DNA of 64,000 nt, from contig BROG01000557.1 of assembly GCA_030159075.1 (NCBI GenBank), forward strand, positions 422,001-486,000, given 5' to 3'. Shown in pieces: positions 47,101-53,900 of the stretch (positions are counted from its first letter, which is position 1; each line of letters starts with the position of its first letter). The position numbers were made by a program, and so were the translations under genes. Below the pieces are notes generated by a model, which saw only the letters and a list, made by a program, of their open reading frames with translations, had not been told where the DNA came from and searched no databases. This DNA comes from Atrina japonica. Lineage: Eukaryota; Mollusca; Bivalvia; Pterioida; Pinnidae.

Positions 47101-48170
47101 TACTCACTGACAAATTATTGACACAGGGATATCGAAAACCACGTTTAATGTCAACGTTCCGCAAGTTTTACGGTCGGTATAATAGTCTTGTTTGCGACTT
47201 CCCTGTTTCACTAAGTGAAATGTTGAGCTGTCTTTTCGTTGGCGGTTGTTGAGACGTCTGTACTAATTGTGACGAAGATACACTCCTCACGTGTTTCATT
47301 GAACTTGACTGTGGACTCACGGCGGGTGTGACCGGTCGACAGGGGATGCTTACTCCTCCATGGCACCTGACCCCACCTCTTGGTTTCCAGAGGTCCGTGT
47401 TTGTCCATTATTACCGGATTTGTATCTATGTCCTGGACATTCTATTGATTTATGCTTTGGTATCTGAGGTTTTTATATTAGTCTACTTACCTCGTTACGT
47501 CATTTAGTCTTCTTACCTCGCTACGTCATTTAGTCTACTTACCTCATTACATCATTTAGTCTACTTACCTCTCTACGTCATTTAGTCTACTTACCTCTCT
47601 ACGTCATTTAGTCTACTTACCTCTCTACGTCATTTAGTCTACTTACCTCTCTACGTCATTTAGTCTACTTATCTCTCTACGTCAATTAGTCTACTTACCT
47701 CTACATCATATTGTCATTTATTTTTATATCCAATTTATCAATCTATCATGTTAAAAATCTTCAAAATAATTTTCACAATTAAAATATCTTTAAGCATGAT
47801 GAATGTCCACCATTGACAGGCGAATAAGTGATTTTCAGAACGGAAATAATTTTGAACTGTTTAAAAAATACATGTACTTCACCATTTCTTATTTTATGAA
47901 GGTTAAAACAAAGAGACATCTTTTTATATTGCAAAAAAGGTTTTGTTCGAATTTAACATCTGAACTTGTATCTATTTTTTTTATATTCTGTGAACAGGCA
48001 ACTCTTGGATTAACTTTGGACTTGCGGGCTGTATTGGAATCTGCGTTCCATGTCTGTTGACGCTGAAAGAAAACTACAACAGACTCAATATTGACATACA
48101 ATATAATTTGCAAACAAGCAGCATTGCTTCTGATGTGCCGTACACTACACACATTGAAAGCTCTAGTTAG
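22214..48170 (+). CDS. SLC49A4: SLC49A4 (DIRC2)-like major facilitator transporter, complete, 12 exons
   Basis: Exons: 22214-22454, 26599-26689, 31909-32072, 32608-32659, 33217-33245, 33854-33898, 34847-34976, 36658-36766, 37512-37579, 38800-38918, 44228-44410, 47998-48170. The CDS is 1404 nt (467 aa), close to the roughly 478 aa of vertebrate SLC49A4. All junctions are GT-AG and in phase. Diagnostic blocks in order: WGPIAQSAKALYGW and WLLDTQG (TM1-2 and loop), GQFLNGLGGAVDT and LSETWFPPKQRVTA, FPNKPPFPPSTTAAT (central loop), GVFGMWISSLD, GLIVARFSD, PLFYELSCETVYPVAEGVT and LKENYNRLNID at the C-terminus. The family is a 12-TM MFS group; vertebrate SLC49A4 is lysosomal and has been linked to pyridoxine export. 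The N-terminus here lacks an obvious acidic dileucine signal. The exon 10 acceptor was chosen at CTTGAAG because the next AG puts the exon out of frame. The gene has a tail-to-tail paralogue at 50.8-63.9 kb. Confidence 0.9.
22507..23544. mobile_element. Candidate inverted-repeat element in SLC49A4 intron 1, with nested SINE
   Basis: The left end GGGGGCTGACAGATTTTG and right end CAAAATTTGCCAGCCCCC form imperfect terminal inverted repeats. Next to both ends are copies of an AAAATAAATAATCTG-type motif. A SINE lies inside at 23092-23251. No transposase was seen and the target-site duplication is unclear. Confidence 0.5.
23092..23251 (-). mobile_element. tRNA-derived SINE (same family as 35206-35453)
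   Basis: Minus strand: GGGGCCTCCGTGGCCAAGTG (A-box region) and a degraded B box (GCAGATTCGAGAACTG). A body segment AAAGTTTGCCAGTT followed by GCGGAAG is shared with the SINE at 35.2 kb. Confidence 0.75.
23640..23880. repeat. AGGTCA-type dispersed repeat
   Basis: AAGTAGGTCAAATGGAATTA, TCTAGGTCATGAGGT and related words recur here and at 25840-26035. These are intronic and show no coding content. Confidence 0.4.
24190..24840 (-). pseudogene. LINE 3' remnant (minus strand) in SLC49A4 intron 1
   Basis: Minus-strand translation gives FLRVRKSTNNVMVYYEHGRY and RRKLIMIKYWFKHTDNCIL (24822-24526), then SHSLNIEAGRYNNVPRDNRI CTLCNRNDLEDEIHF (24420-24196). This is the same LINE C-terminal region and CxxC finger as at 16.7-17.0 kb. 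Stops and frameshifts show it is dead. Confidence 0.7.
24870..25600 (+). mobile_element. Penelope-like element fragment, 3' half
   Basis: It starts abruptly at FNLTFRYIDDVLSINNDNF, continues to the C-terminus (FYGRYNSLVCDYSVSLSEML) and ends with the conserved 3' untranslated block. One stop (TGA at 25261) interrupts the frame. It is 5'-truncated and directly abuts the LINE remnant. Confidence 0.8.
25605..26145. other. Intron 1 sequence without a recognised gene
   Basis: AT-rich, with an AGGTCA-type dispersed repeat at about 25840-26035. Confidence 0.45.
26146..26221. repeat. CT microsatellite in SLC49A4 intron 1
   Basis: About 76 bp of CT with a few GT interruptions. On the other strand it gives a meaningless Arg-Glu frame. 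Confidence 0.95.
26599..26689 (+). CDS. SLC49A4: SLC49A4-like gene A, exon 2
   Basis: Acceptor ATTATCAG. Encodes GIRLTLMISTTVTTVGLGLR CITTERRTAT (TM3); donor GTAAAT; phase 1 to 2. Confidence 0.88.
26700..27355. other. Start of SLC49A4 intron 2, no gene seen
   Basis: AT-rich; contains a short TATCATTCGGTACAATATATA / TCATCCGGCAGAATATG motif similar to the 36-bp repeat at 29.15 kb. No coding signal. Confidence 0.5.
27356..28352. repeat. 35-bp minisatellite, about 28 copies, in SLC49A4 intron 2
   Basis: Units ATATGATCTAGAGAACAGTC then AGGAGGAGGGTAGTA. Some units lack AGC/AAC, giving a 32-bp form (GAGAAGTCAGGAGG) that becomes frequent near the right end. The units are purine-rich on the plus strand. 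Confidence 0.95.
28498..29068 (-). mobile_element. Penelope-like element, 3' fragment (minus)
   Basis: Minus-strand translation gives FPIVHFPHLSSNIPQSPAYG, YEDFIYRGKLLTDKLLTQGY and CLFVGGC, then the 3' untranslated block. It is truncated at the same side as the 18.0-kb copy (ending at the DTDG codons). Confidence 0.8.
29150..29490. repeat. 36-bp minisatellite, about 9 copies
   Basis: Units ATCCGGTAGAATATGTAATA then GAACAGTATCTACAAT. Because 36 is a multiple of three, both strands stay open. Confidence 0.92.
29655..29862 (+). mobile_element. Diverged Penelope-like fragment
   Basis: Contains ATCCCACAATCACCTGTATA, ATGATCCAATATGCCAG and AAAATTTACGGTCGGCA, aligning with the end of the reverse transcriptase region but with many changes and gaps. 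Confidence 0.6.
29890..30230 (+). repeat. Dispersed repeat, inverted copy at 53030-53285
   Basis: Shares CACATTCCGTTCA, TGACGTCAACAGAAATGTG, AGTTAAACTAAATGTTC and GCGATAAACTCATTAA..GGAAGTTATGTAG with the reverse complement of 53030-53285. No open frame; family unknown. Confidence 0.6.
30680..30828 (+). mobile_element. Penelope-like 3' untranslated fragment
   Basis: GACTGTGGACTGGCGGCGGG, GCTTACTCCTCCTTGGCACC and ACTTTGGTAT match the 3' block of the 45-kb copy with moderate divergence. Confidence 0.65.
30840..31225. other. Intron 2 sequence, nothing recognised
   Basis: No coding or repeat structure was identified. Confidence 0.5.
31231..31712. repeat. 239-bp tandem duplication containing a TAGA microsatellite
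   Basis: Two copies start AAATTGGAAACTGCGTTATA at 31231 and 31470 and end near TGGATATTAAATAAATGT. Each carries a (TAGA)n run. They differ by only a few substitutions and small indels. Confidence 0.92.
31909..32072 (+). CDS. SLC49A4: SLC49A4-like gene A, exon 3
   Basis: Acceptor AATTCCAG. Encodes LIFLGQFLNGLGGAVDTVAA, LLSETWFPPKQRVTASGV and GGAVAFIL (TM4-5); donor GTAAGT; phase 2 to 1. The paralogue exon at 63715-63878 has the same 164-nt length. Confidence 0.9.
32090..32600. other. SLC49A4 intron 3, nothing beyond a short direct repeat
   Basis: CAGACCTCGGGGATTAGCCATGG and CAGACCTCGAGGATTAGCGATGG-type copies sit at about 32369 and 32399. No gene. Confidence 0.5.
32608..32659 (+). CDS. SLC49A4: SLC49A4-like gene A, exon 4
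   Basis: Acceptor TTTTCCAG. A 52-nt exon encoding GPNIVPEPEQYCIYNMS, an extramembrane loop; donor GTAAGT. The paralogue exon is 55 nt, one codon longer. Confidence 0.85.
32700..33200. other. SLC49A4 intron 4 with one copy of a short dispersed repeat
   Basis: At 33030-33115 the stretch ATTATAAACATAATACCAAA followed by TTTCTGTCAATTAGACTTCA is shared with 14.8, 16.4 and 48.8 kb. Confidence 0.6.
33217..33245 (+). CDS. SLC49A4: SLC49A4-like gene A, micro-exon 5 (29 nt)
   Basis: Acceptor TATTTGCAG, donor GTAAGT. Encodes EECNATITN with an N-glycosylation sequon NAT. The paralogue micro-exon at 62750-62778 is also 29 nt. Confidence 0.85.
33854..33898 (+). CDS. SLC49A4: SLC49A4-like gene A, exon 6 (45 nt)
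   Basis: Acceptor ATAATTTCAG, donor GTGAGG. Encodes LPLITSRIKLLDYI. The paralogue exon at 59045-59089 has the same length and phases. Confidence 0.85.
34040..34325. repeat. Degenerate 16-19 bp tandem repeat in SLC49A4 intron 6
   Basis: Repeated AACCATCAGTTATCATGTT with frequent substitutions and deletions. Confidence 0.85.
34847..34976 (+). CDS. SLC49A4: SLC49A4-like gene A, exon 7
   Basis: Acceptor TTCTCTTTAG. Encodes EFGWAGVIMLAVFVHFPNKP then PFPPSTTAATDRISF (TM6 and central loop); donor GTAAGA; 130 nt as in the paralogue. Confidence 0.9.
35206..35453 (+). mobile_element. Complete tRNA-derived SINE with 12-bp target-site duplication
   Basis: The head GGGGCCTCCGTGGCCGAGTG GTTAGAG gives an A box, and GGTTCGAATCCCGC gives a B box, both in tRNA-like positions. 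A body and an A-rich (AAATC)n tail follow. The flanks ACAAACCAAGGA at 35194-35205 and 35454-35465 are identical, the mark of target-primed insertion. Related copies are at 23092-23251 and 52640-52866 (both minus). It lies in intron 7 of the transporter, sense orientation. Confidence 0.92.
35662..35908. repeat. 31-bp minisatellite, about 8 copies, intron 7
   Basis: Units AATGTACACAGTACAGTTTT then TATCTGTTCAC. Open frames over it are repeat artefacts. Confidence 0.93.
36045..36352. repeat. 77-bp tandem repeat, 4 copies, intron 7
   Basis: Units start AAATTCCTATATATTTTGTG and include CAGTTTGGCAAT and CACTCGCAATTGATAAA; successive starts are 77 bp apart. Confidence 0.93.
36658..36766 (+). CDS. 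SLC49A4: SLC49A4-like gene A, exon 8
   Basis: Acceptor TTGTTTTCAG. Encodes NVSFWKLALTFSVSSGVFGM WISSLDVNLKHFGISQ (TM7); donor GTATGT; 109 nt as in the paralogue. Confidence 0.9.
36767..37511. other. SLC49A4 intron 8, no gene or repeat recognised
   Basis: Short open frames (for example 36683-36964) are read-through of exon 8 or chance. Confidence 0.55.
37512..37579 (+). CDS. SLC49A4: SLC49A4-like gene A, exon 9
   Basis: Acceptor ACATTGTAG. Encodes KEAGYLSFFGSIAGIILGLI VA (TM8); donor GTACAT; 68 nt, phase 0 to 2, as in the paralogue. Confidence 0.87.
38220..38770. repeat. Dispersed repeat end (same class as 61.3-62.0 kb) in intron 9
   Basis: Shares CTATGACCTTGACTTTTGAC, CACATGACCTTGG and a terminal GACGACGAACGATAAGACGA TAGCAATAG with the right end of the composite repeat at 59.35-61.99 kb. 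Confidence 0.55.
38800..38918 (+). CDS. SLC49A4: SLC49A4-like gene A, exon 10
   Basis: Acceptor TTTCTTGAAG rather than the TTTTCAG eight bases later, which would shift the frame. Encodes FSDIFWKRMRFNIVMGYSGS and TM9; donor GTACGT. The 119-nt length and the FSD start agree with the paralogue exon at 51832-51950. Confidence 0.85.
39243..39655 (+). mobile_element. Left LTR of a Ty3/Gypsy-type retrotransposon
   Basis: It begins TGTTATCAAATTTGTATGTG and matches 41809-42780 through CACGAAATCGGTCAGAATTC, GACGATTTATATCGATCTT and AAGTTCCGC..GATTCAAGTTGG. An AATATAAGAG TATA-like string is at about 39585. The right boundary is obscured by an inversion just downstream. Confidence 0.75.
39656..41700 (+). 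pseudogene. Ty3/Gypsy pol remnant: inverted RT piece, RNase H, integrase
   Basis: RT motifs (STLDLKSGYWQV, PFGLCNAPATFERLMERVL) lie on the minus strand at 39930-39656. The plus strand resumes with YTDDVIVMSKSF (39945-39980), then RNase H (TRKELVAVVCAVRHFHHYLY, RTDHGSLRWL, ADELSRRPC; 40083-40335) and integrase. The integrase shows SGHLGYEKT and ICGSKRG for the HHCC region, then LERVAANILGPFP and FHTDQGKNF for the core (41240-41680). Gag and protease are not recognisable. Stops and frameshifts occur throughout, and a 92-bp tandem duplication lies at 40679-40820. It sits in intron 10 of the transporter. Confidence 0.8.
41797..41808 (+). promoter_or_regulatory. Polypurine tract of the Gypsy element
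   Basis: AAGGAGGGAGCAG directly precedes TGTTAC, the start of the right LTR, as expected for plus-strand priming. Confidence 0.7.
41809..42780 (+). mobile_element. Right LTR of the Gypsy element, split by an inserted element
   Basis: It begins TGTTACAAATTTGTATGTGC and is colinear with the left LTR, apart from the insertion at 42089-42671 and the loss of a few short stretches. The end was not fixed; it lies near 42780 or a few tens of bases beyond. Confidence 0.75.
42089..42671. mobile_element. 583-bp MITE-like element full of GTGATATCAC palindromes
   Basis: The terminal inverted repeats TATGGGGCGCCGTTTT and AAAACGGCGCCCCATA are perfect. They are flanked by GATTCG on both sides (42083-42088 and 42672-42677), a target-site duplication confirmed by the uninterrupted left LTR, which reads TTGATTCGGGC. 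The interior holds about 15 exact GTGATATCAC palindromes plus variants, spaced mostly 20-25 bp apart by TTATTCG/CGAATAA words. A segment of about 145 bp (42133-42275) is repeated at 42362-42505. No open frame. Confidence 0.85.
42785..44104. other. Intron 10 sequence with a 39-bp tandem repeat
   Basis: At about 43105-43225, three copies of a unit GCACCCAGATGGGTGACGAT then TAGTGCCCAATAGTGTTTC; related words occur near 42958 and 43400. No gene was seen. Confidence 0.65.
44105..44179. repeat. CT microsatellite 50 bp upstream of SLC49A4 exon 11
   Basis: About 74 bp of uninterrupted CT ending 49 bases before the exon 11 acceptor. Confidence 0.96.
44228..44410 (+). CDS. SLC49A4: SLC49A4-like gene A, exon 11
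   Basis: Acceptor CTATTTTCAG. Encodes LFYLTCIGGISLITCLIPLF, then YELSCETVYPVAEGVTCGV and VFLCVTLIPNIG (TM10-11); donor GTAATA; 183 nt as in the paralogue. Confidence 0.92.
44740..45253. repeat. 26-bp minisatellite, left part, SLC49A4 intron 11
   Basis: About 19 copies of TAGTCTACTTACCTCGCTAC GTCATT. It continues at 47478-47702 on the far side of a Penelope-like insertion. Confidence 0.95.
45254..47477 (+). mobile_element. Penelope-like retroelement, longest copy, with reverse transcriptase
   Basis: The coding region runs from about 45540 (CSCASSPFKY, GHVITGDVSIV) through ARRWAKHEDVE, VPADKASNN, YWIPQLHK and DFSTLYTTIPH to VGIPMGTNCAPLLAD, FRYIDDVLSINN and FYGRYNSLVCDFPV, with the stop at 47250-47252. 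YIDD is the catalytic box. The frame breaks once at an A8 run (46411-46418), where two overlapping reading frames of 255 and 291 codons meet. Upstream of 45540 at least one further shift occurs. A 225-bp 3' block follows (TGTGACCGGTCGACAGGGGA, TTATGCTTTGGTATCTGAGG). Assignment to Penelope-like elements is by motif order; no GIY-YIG endonuclease was seen, which fits endonuclease-lacking or truncated forms. Confidence 0.8.
47478..47702. repeat. 26-bp minisatellite, right part
   Basis: About 8 copies of TAGTCTACTTACCTCTCTAC GTCATT. It has more CTCTCTAC variants than the left part. Confidence 0.95.
47998..48170 (+). CDS. SLC49A4: SLC49A4-like gene A, exon 12 with stop
   Basis: Acceptor TGTGAACAG. 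Encodes NSWINFGLAGCIGICVPCLL (TM12), TLKENYNRLNID and a hydrophilic tail ending IESSS; stop TAG 48168-48170. The last codons also begin a degenerate tandem repeat (48156-48455). Confidence 0.88.
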
Positions 48171-48455
48171 TGTCGAGTACATCAAGAACTATAATGAAGG
48201 AGCTCATCAAGAACTCTAATGAAGTAGCTCATCAAGATCTATAATGAAGGAGCTCATCCAGAATTATAATGAAGGAGCTCATTGTGTTGGTTTCTCTAGT
48301 TAGTGTTGAGCTCATCAAGAACTATAATAAAGGAGCTCATCAAGAACATAATGAAGTGTTGATAGCTCTAGTTCATTTTCAGCTCATAAAAATATAATGA
48401 ATTGTTGGTATCTCCAGTTAGTGTTAAACTCATCAAGAACTTATAATAATGTGTT
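48156..48455. repeat. Degenerate tandem repeat that includes the SLC49A4 stop codon
   Basis: Blocks AGCTCTAGTTAGTGT and CTCATCAAGAACTATAATGA AGGAG recur about 7-8 times with changes. The first block is the last codons and stop of the transporter (SSS-stop). Confidence 0.8.
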
Positions 48456-50055
48456 GTTACGACCCTTTTTAGTTTCATATGAGGAAGGACTGCTAAGCTA
48501 ATGATGATTCAGACTCCATTAAAAGTTATAGGGAATTATGAGATGGTCGTTACCAGGCAACATAGTGAAGGACGAAACCTACATATACCGATTTGTTATA
48601 TACATAGTTATGTAATACTATTAATAATGTAGGCGCAGAACAAAATATTTGACTTTTAATTAACTACTGCAATTTTACAATAGTAATACAATAATACTAA
48701 TATCATGCATACCGGTAACATGGAGGTCGATAACGGGAGTAAATATCATAAACATTGAACCAAAGTTATAAGTTTGAAAAAGGCCAAAATAAATGCTCAA
48801 AAGATCGTTCCTGTCAATAAGACTTCGTCAGTAAAGAGTGATTTTCAAATACATGTTTAGTTCCGAAAATAAATAGTGGATTACGACAAGGTCAAACTCT
48901 AAACAAAGTTTCTTTCTTTTGAGGGATTTAGAATTCAAACAATCTAGTTAGTATGAATTAATCAGTTAATTTTTTAAAGATGTAGTGTCGTATACTGTGT
49001 AGAACCATTTACTTTTTGAATTATGTTCATGATATTTCATTTGAGATAAGAATGTTGACATCGGTATGGTTAGTGTAACACATAACAATGAAAAATCCCA
49101 GATTTATCAGCAAATGATCAAGAAATCTAAATTTCCAAAACGTTTTTAAAGTATTTGATATGTTAGGGTTTAGTTATAATTTCAATTATCTAAAATTCCA
49201 AAGCATTTTGGATTTTTGAATTGTTAAAGCAATATGAGCTGTCGTGGGAGCAGATTTTTCCATGCATATTTTATACACGATTTTATCTCGTATATATTCA
49301 AAGAGGTCACTTAGTGACGATCGTCTTGAGTACTATAACATTTATAATATTTTAAAAGAACAAATGCGTATAATTACAGTAATCTTGCCAAACGTAACCG
49401 GTTTTTCAGTCCGATTGAATCCGCCATCACTTGGCCATTGCTAATTACTTTCTTTGGATAACCGATTATCAAGGAAGCACATGGTGAGACTTGCCAGTGG
49501 CAGACATATTTGTTAAATGTTTCCATTGATATACATAATCGTTGTCAGCACTTCAGGTCATCTATTTTCTATGCATTGCCTCCGTTTTATTGACACAATA
49601 ACAAATTTATAAGGTTATAGGGTAATAAAGAAGTTTGATAGGGGAATCAAAGCCATTTCAAATTAAGTGGAATTTTAATGTAACAGAGTTCAATGTAGAT
49701 AGGTTCCACTGTATTTTGATTAATAGTTCTGATATTTTCGTTCTGCCCCTCCCCACAAATAAATATTATCGAAACTTCATAGAGATTATTTTGATCACAG
49801 AATATTATTTTTAATCCTTATTATTTAATATGTGTTATGGGTCAGAAATACCTTAAAGTATGCCAGAAAAATCAAGAACACATTACAGTAAAGTAAATTC
49901 ATAAATTTTATTAAAAAATATAAAATAACAACTTAATCTAAATGATTGTTTACAATTATTAGTCACAACATGATATCAATGTCCGTTGTTGTTCACAGTT
50001 CCTATAGTTAGAGTTCCACTTGAATACATACATAAATTCTAATCCTAATTAAATA
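48456..50055. other. Intergenic region between the two convergent transporters
   Basis: No gene was seen. A diverged copy of the short dispersed repeat (TAAACATTGAACCAAAGTTA, TTCCTGTCAATAAGACTTCG) is at 48750-48840. Confidence 0.6.
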
Positions 50056-50225
50056 TTAATACAGATCCACTGGAATACACAATCAATTCCAATTAGCATG
50101 TAATATTGATGTGCACTCCACTCTAATACACATAAATTCCAATTAGCATGCAATATTGATGTGCACTCCACTCTAATACACAAAATTCCAATTAGCATGT
50201 AATATTGATGTGCACTACTATCGTA
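50056..50225. repeat. About 50-bp tandem repeat, 3-4 copies
   Basis: Units AATTCCAATTAGCATGTAAT then ATTGATGTGCACTCCACTCT AATACACA, located 600-760 bp downstream of the paralogue stop codon. Confidence 0.9.
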
Positions 50226-50816
50226 TAACTTCAAATAAGATTGTCCTGCTCTCGTATAACTTGGTCTTAAAAATGGTATCAGGCACACTTCCTTGTTCTT
50301 AGCTATTCTAAACCTGTCTAGAGACTGACAGTCTACCTCTATATATACCCTAGTACAGTTCAAGAAAACACTAAATCAGGAAGAATCAAGAAATGACTTT
50401 CTTGTACATTCATGTTTACAATGGACATTTTCTATGGCTAAATATAGTAACATGATAACACAATCAGAAAGACCTTGAAACAAAACAATAGCAGTATTCC
50501 AGAAAGTTCCAGAAGTACTAAGTTCAACAAGTAATAATAAAATGTAAACAAACACCCATCAACCCTCATAACATATGGTTGCAGGAAGTTGTTTATGTTA
50601 TGTAAACCTTTTCAATGAATGACTTCATGTATATAAGTTGTGTTAACATCCTTATCCATTTTCGGTGCTAGTATCATCATCAGCATCAATGTGAAATAAT
50701 ATTGGCATATCTTAATTGCTGACTCTGTTATTCCATTGGAAATAAGGATATAGATGACATATACTGTTCGTACAAGACTTACAATGAACAATTGTAAAGC
50801 ATCTCTTTTTTCGATA
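50226..50816. other. 3' flank / 3' UTR of gene B
   Basis: AT-rich; no gene. It is probably transcribed as the 3' UTR of gene B; the polyadenylation site was not fixed. Confidence 0.45.
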
Positions 50817-50995
50817 TCATATATGACATTCGGGAACCATATCTTTTGACAGTGGTGTTTTGATAATCTCGTTTATTTCCGGTTTTTCTATTTTTAAATC
50901 AATTTCCAATCTTGTATATTTCACATTTAGCACTAAAAGGAGAGGAATAGTAACAGCTATACAACCAATCAACGCCCAGTTTGCCCATGTAAACC
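50817..50995 (-). CDS. Gene B last exon with stop
   Basis: Acceptor CTTTTTCAG. Encodes FTWANWALIGCIAVTIPLLL, LNVKYTRLEIDLKIEKPEIN and a hydrophilic tail ending VPECHI; stop TGA. Confidence 0.88.
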
Positions 50996-53900
50996 CTGAA
51001 AAAGTATAATTGACATGTATTCAATGATTTAAATAGACCAGATTTGAACAACTTTTACAAGAAGGATTGGTAATATAAAGTTAATATGTATATCAATTTG
51101 CTCAGGCAGTATTAAGGGGTATGAAAATATTACTATATTAACAAATCATTGTAGCTGTGCATGTGACACACGTATTCAATGTAAAATAAACCTTCAGGAA
51201 CGATCACTGGTGACTTCATTACATACAGTAGGTAATAAAAAAAATGCAAGACCTATTACGATGCCAAAATATCGGATATTTTTTGAAAATTGCTCCCACG
51301 ACTAAGATATATAAGCCTATATATAAATGTATTAAAACTCCATAAATATCATTTGATACAAAACAAGATTATAAAAAAACAAAGATGTATATACATGTAT
51401 TACCTATATTTGGAATTAATGTAACACATAAGAATATAACACCACCAAGATTTTGCGCCAGAGTCACAAAACCGGAAGTTACCCCCTCCGCAACTGGATA
51501 GGATGATTCACATGCCATTTCCAAGTACAATGGGATTGCTCCGTTTATCAAGGAACTCCCAGTAATACAAGTAAAATAAAAAAGTCCTGAAGATAAGAAT
51601 AGCAATAAACATGAATTATTTTTAATTGTTTTAAAAAGTAGTGGAAAATTTCATTCTGTTATAATATAGCATGACATTTGTGGGACTTCATTTACATCTT
51701 GAATATAATTCCCGGTGTAAGACAAATCAAAAAAATATATATACACGTTATTACAAAAACAAACATTATCTTATTTATGTTGTAAACTTCTGTACAGTTA
51801 TATCATTTATTGATGCTGAAATATCTCTTACCTTTACTTTGTGGAATCAATTTCATACAAAGCATAGTGAAGACAATGAATAATACAGTTGCAGTAGACT
51901 TCAACATAATAATAAACTCTTTAATTCTCTTCTTAAACATATCTGAAAACCTGCAATAATGTGCATATATCAATTAATCACATGGTTATACAAGATCCTA
52001 TTCAGTGTTGATCAGTTCATTTACAGAAGCGAACTACATATCACTGATTTTTCGCCACAAGAATGTGACAAATCGCGATTTAAACTTGTTGAACTCTCTG
52101 AGAGAAAAAAAAGTCAAAAAGCGTGGTCGTCTGCAGTTCTTAAATTGTTTATACCGATTGTGTCCAGGAATTACTCCTGATTTTTACAAGGCGACGAAAT
52201 TATCATCCTCAATTACTTAGCATCTGTTTCAAGATGGTTGATCGTCTATATTATGTTTCTCTTGAATAGAATAAATCCTACAAAACATCTCTCACCTGAA
52301 CATTGAAAGCAGCATCAATACACGGAGAACTGATACAAGATTTACCCATGTCAATTTGCAAAATGAGGTCCAACATTCGTTCAGATTTAATTTGTTTACG
52401 TTTTATCTATGCTTACTGTATTTATAATCCATATGAAAACTTTTTCCTCTAAAATGCGATCTTTGCAAAATAAGATAGATATTTCATTGGACATAACTGT
52501 GGACTCACGGCGGGTGTAACCGGTCGACAGGGGATGCTTACTCCTCCATGGCACCTAATCCCACCTCTTGGTTTCCAGAGGTCCGTGTTTGTCCATTTGT
52601 AACGTATTTGTATCTATGTCCTGGACATTCTTATTCTGAATAGTGTTTTGCGCCAAATTCCACAATTATTCAGTTATATGGTGGCGGCCAGTTTTAGTGG
52701 AGGAGAGCATCTGTGTACAAAGTACCCAGGAATTGACACCCAACCTCCTGCAAGTGAACTCAGAAAATCAGCTTACGATCCAGCGGCACACGAACCTGTG
52801 CTGATTAGAAGTGAGGGACTTGGTTTAAAATGCGATGCTTTAATCGCTCGGCCACGGATGTCCCGGTATTAATGTTAAGTGCACATGTAGTTGTCGTTGT
52901 CGATGATATTCTACGAAAAATAGAATGTTCTCACACTTCTGTCTAACATAAGCTAAGTTGGGTAAGTAACTGTGACCAGAAATAGAACAGAACTTTCCGA
53001 TATGGTTCGTAATAATATTATGCACTTTTAACGAAAGGTGTGCCCTACATAACTTCCGTTTATGAGTTTATCGCATAGTACAGTGGAATGAGCTAGATTT
53101 GAAAAGTAGTCTGAACATTTAGTTTAACTTTCCCCCTCCCAATCAAATGGCCTGTGACAAGATGCCATTGAATATCGTCAATGTAAACATTACGAAACCT
53201 AGGTCACATTTCTGTTGACGTCACGTGATCTGAATACAATTTATTCCACAAAAAATGAACGGAATGTGATAACTAAAATTTACAACAAAGAGTGGAATGC
53301 CAAGGAAATTTTCCATATCCAATTCTGGATTATTAATTATCCATAAAAAATCTTCTCTGCATTATCTTATGTGGTAACCTAATATAAACTTCCCTGAATA
53401 TTTCTTTTCTGGCGCTTGTTTAAAGTCACATTCCGGAGAGAAACGTTCAGTAATAAACTTTTTTGTAGGCTCTTAATGTTTTTTCGCATATACTTTCGTT
53501 GTACTTTTAAAGGTATAAACTAATTAATTCGTTAGCTAATTACGGGAAACACGCATCTTACAGATCTAAAATAACCTCTTAAAATAGTATGGAAATGAGG
53601 AGATATCGAAAACGAGGCGTGGGAACCAAAACAAACTGTCCGGGATAAATAGCCTATGCTAGAATCAGCACATCATGTACAGATCTACATCAATCTTACG
53701 GTTCTTTGTTCTCGTAGCATGGTGTACCATGTGGTAACACGTTTTCACCGCAACGTATCGATCCGTTTAACAAAATATTTCTCGTCTCAGCCGTCGGAAC
53801 TTTGGTCAGTTGCTTATCCGATCTATTATTATCATTAAACCGTCAGCATCAAGTAGTTTCAACTCTTTGAGACGTGAATTCCAGGTACCGGTAGTCACTT

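Noticed and set aside
47253..47477. Hammerhead ribozyme in the Penelope-like 3' block
   Set aside because: Some Penelope-like elements carry hammerheads, but the conserved CTGATGA and GAAA core could not be found in the right arrangement.
44740..47702. Functional cAMP-response array from TACGTCA words in the 26-bp repeat
   Set aside because: Each unit contains a TGACGTA half-site on the minus strand, but the intronic position and simple repeat origin give no support for regulation.
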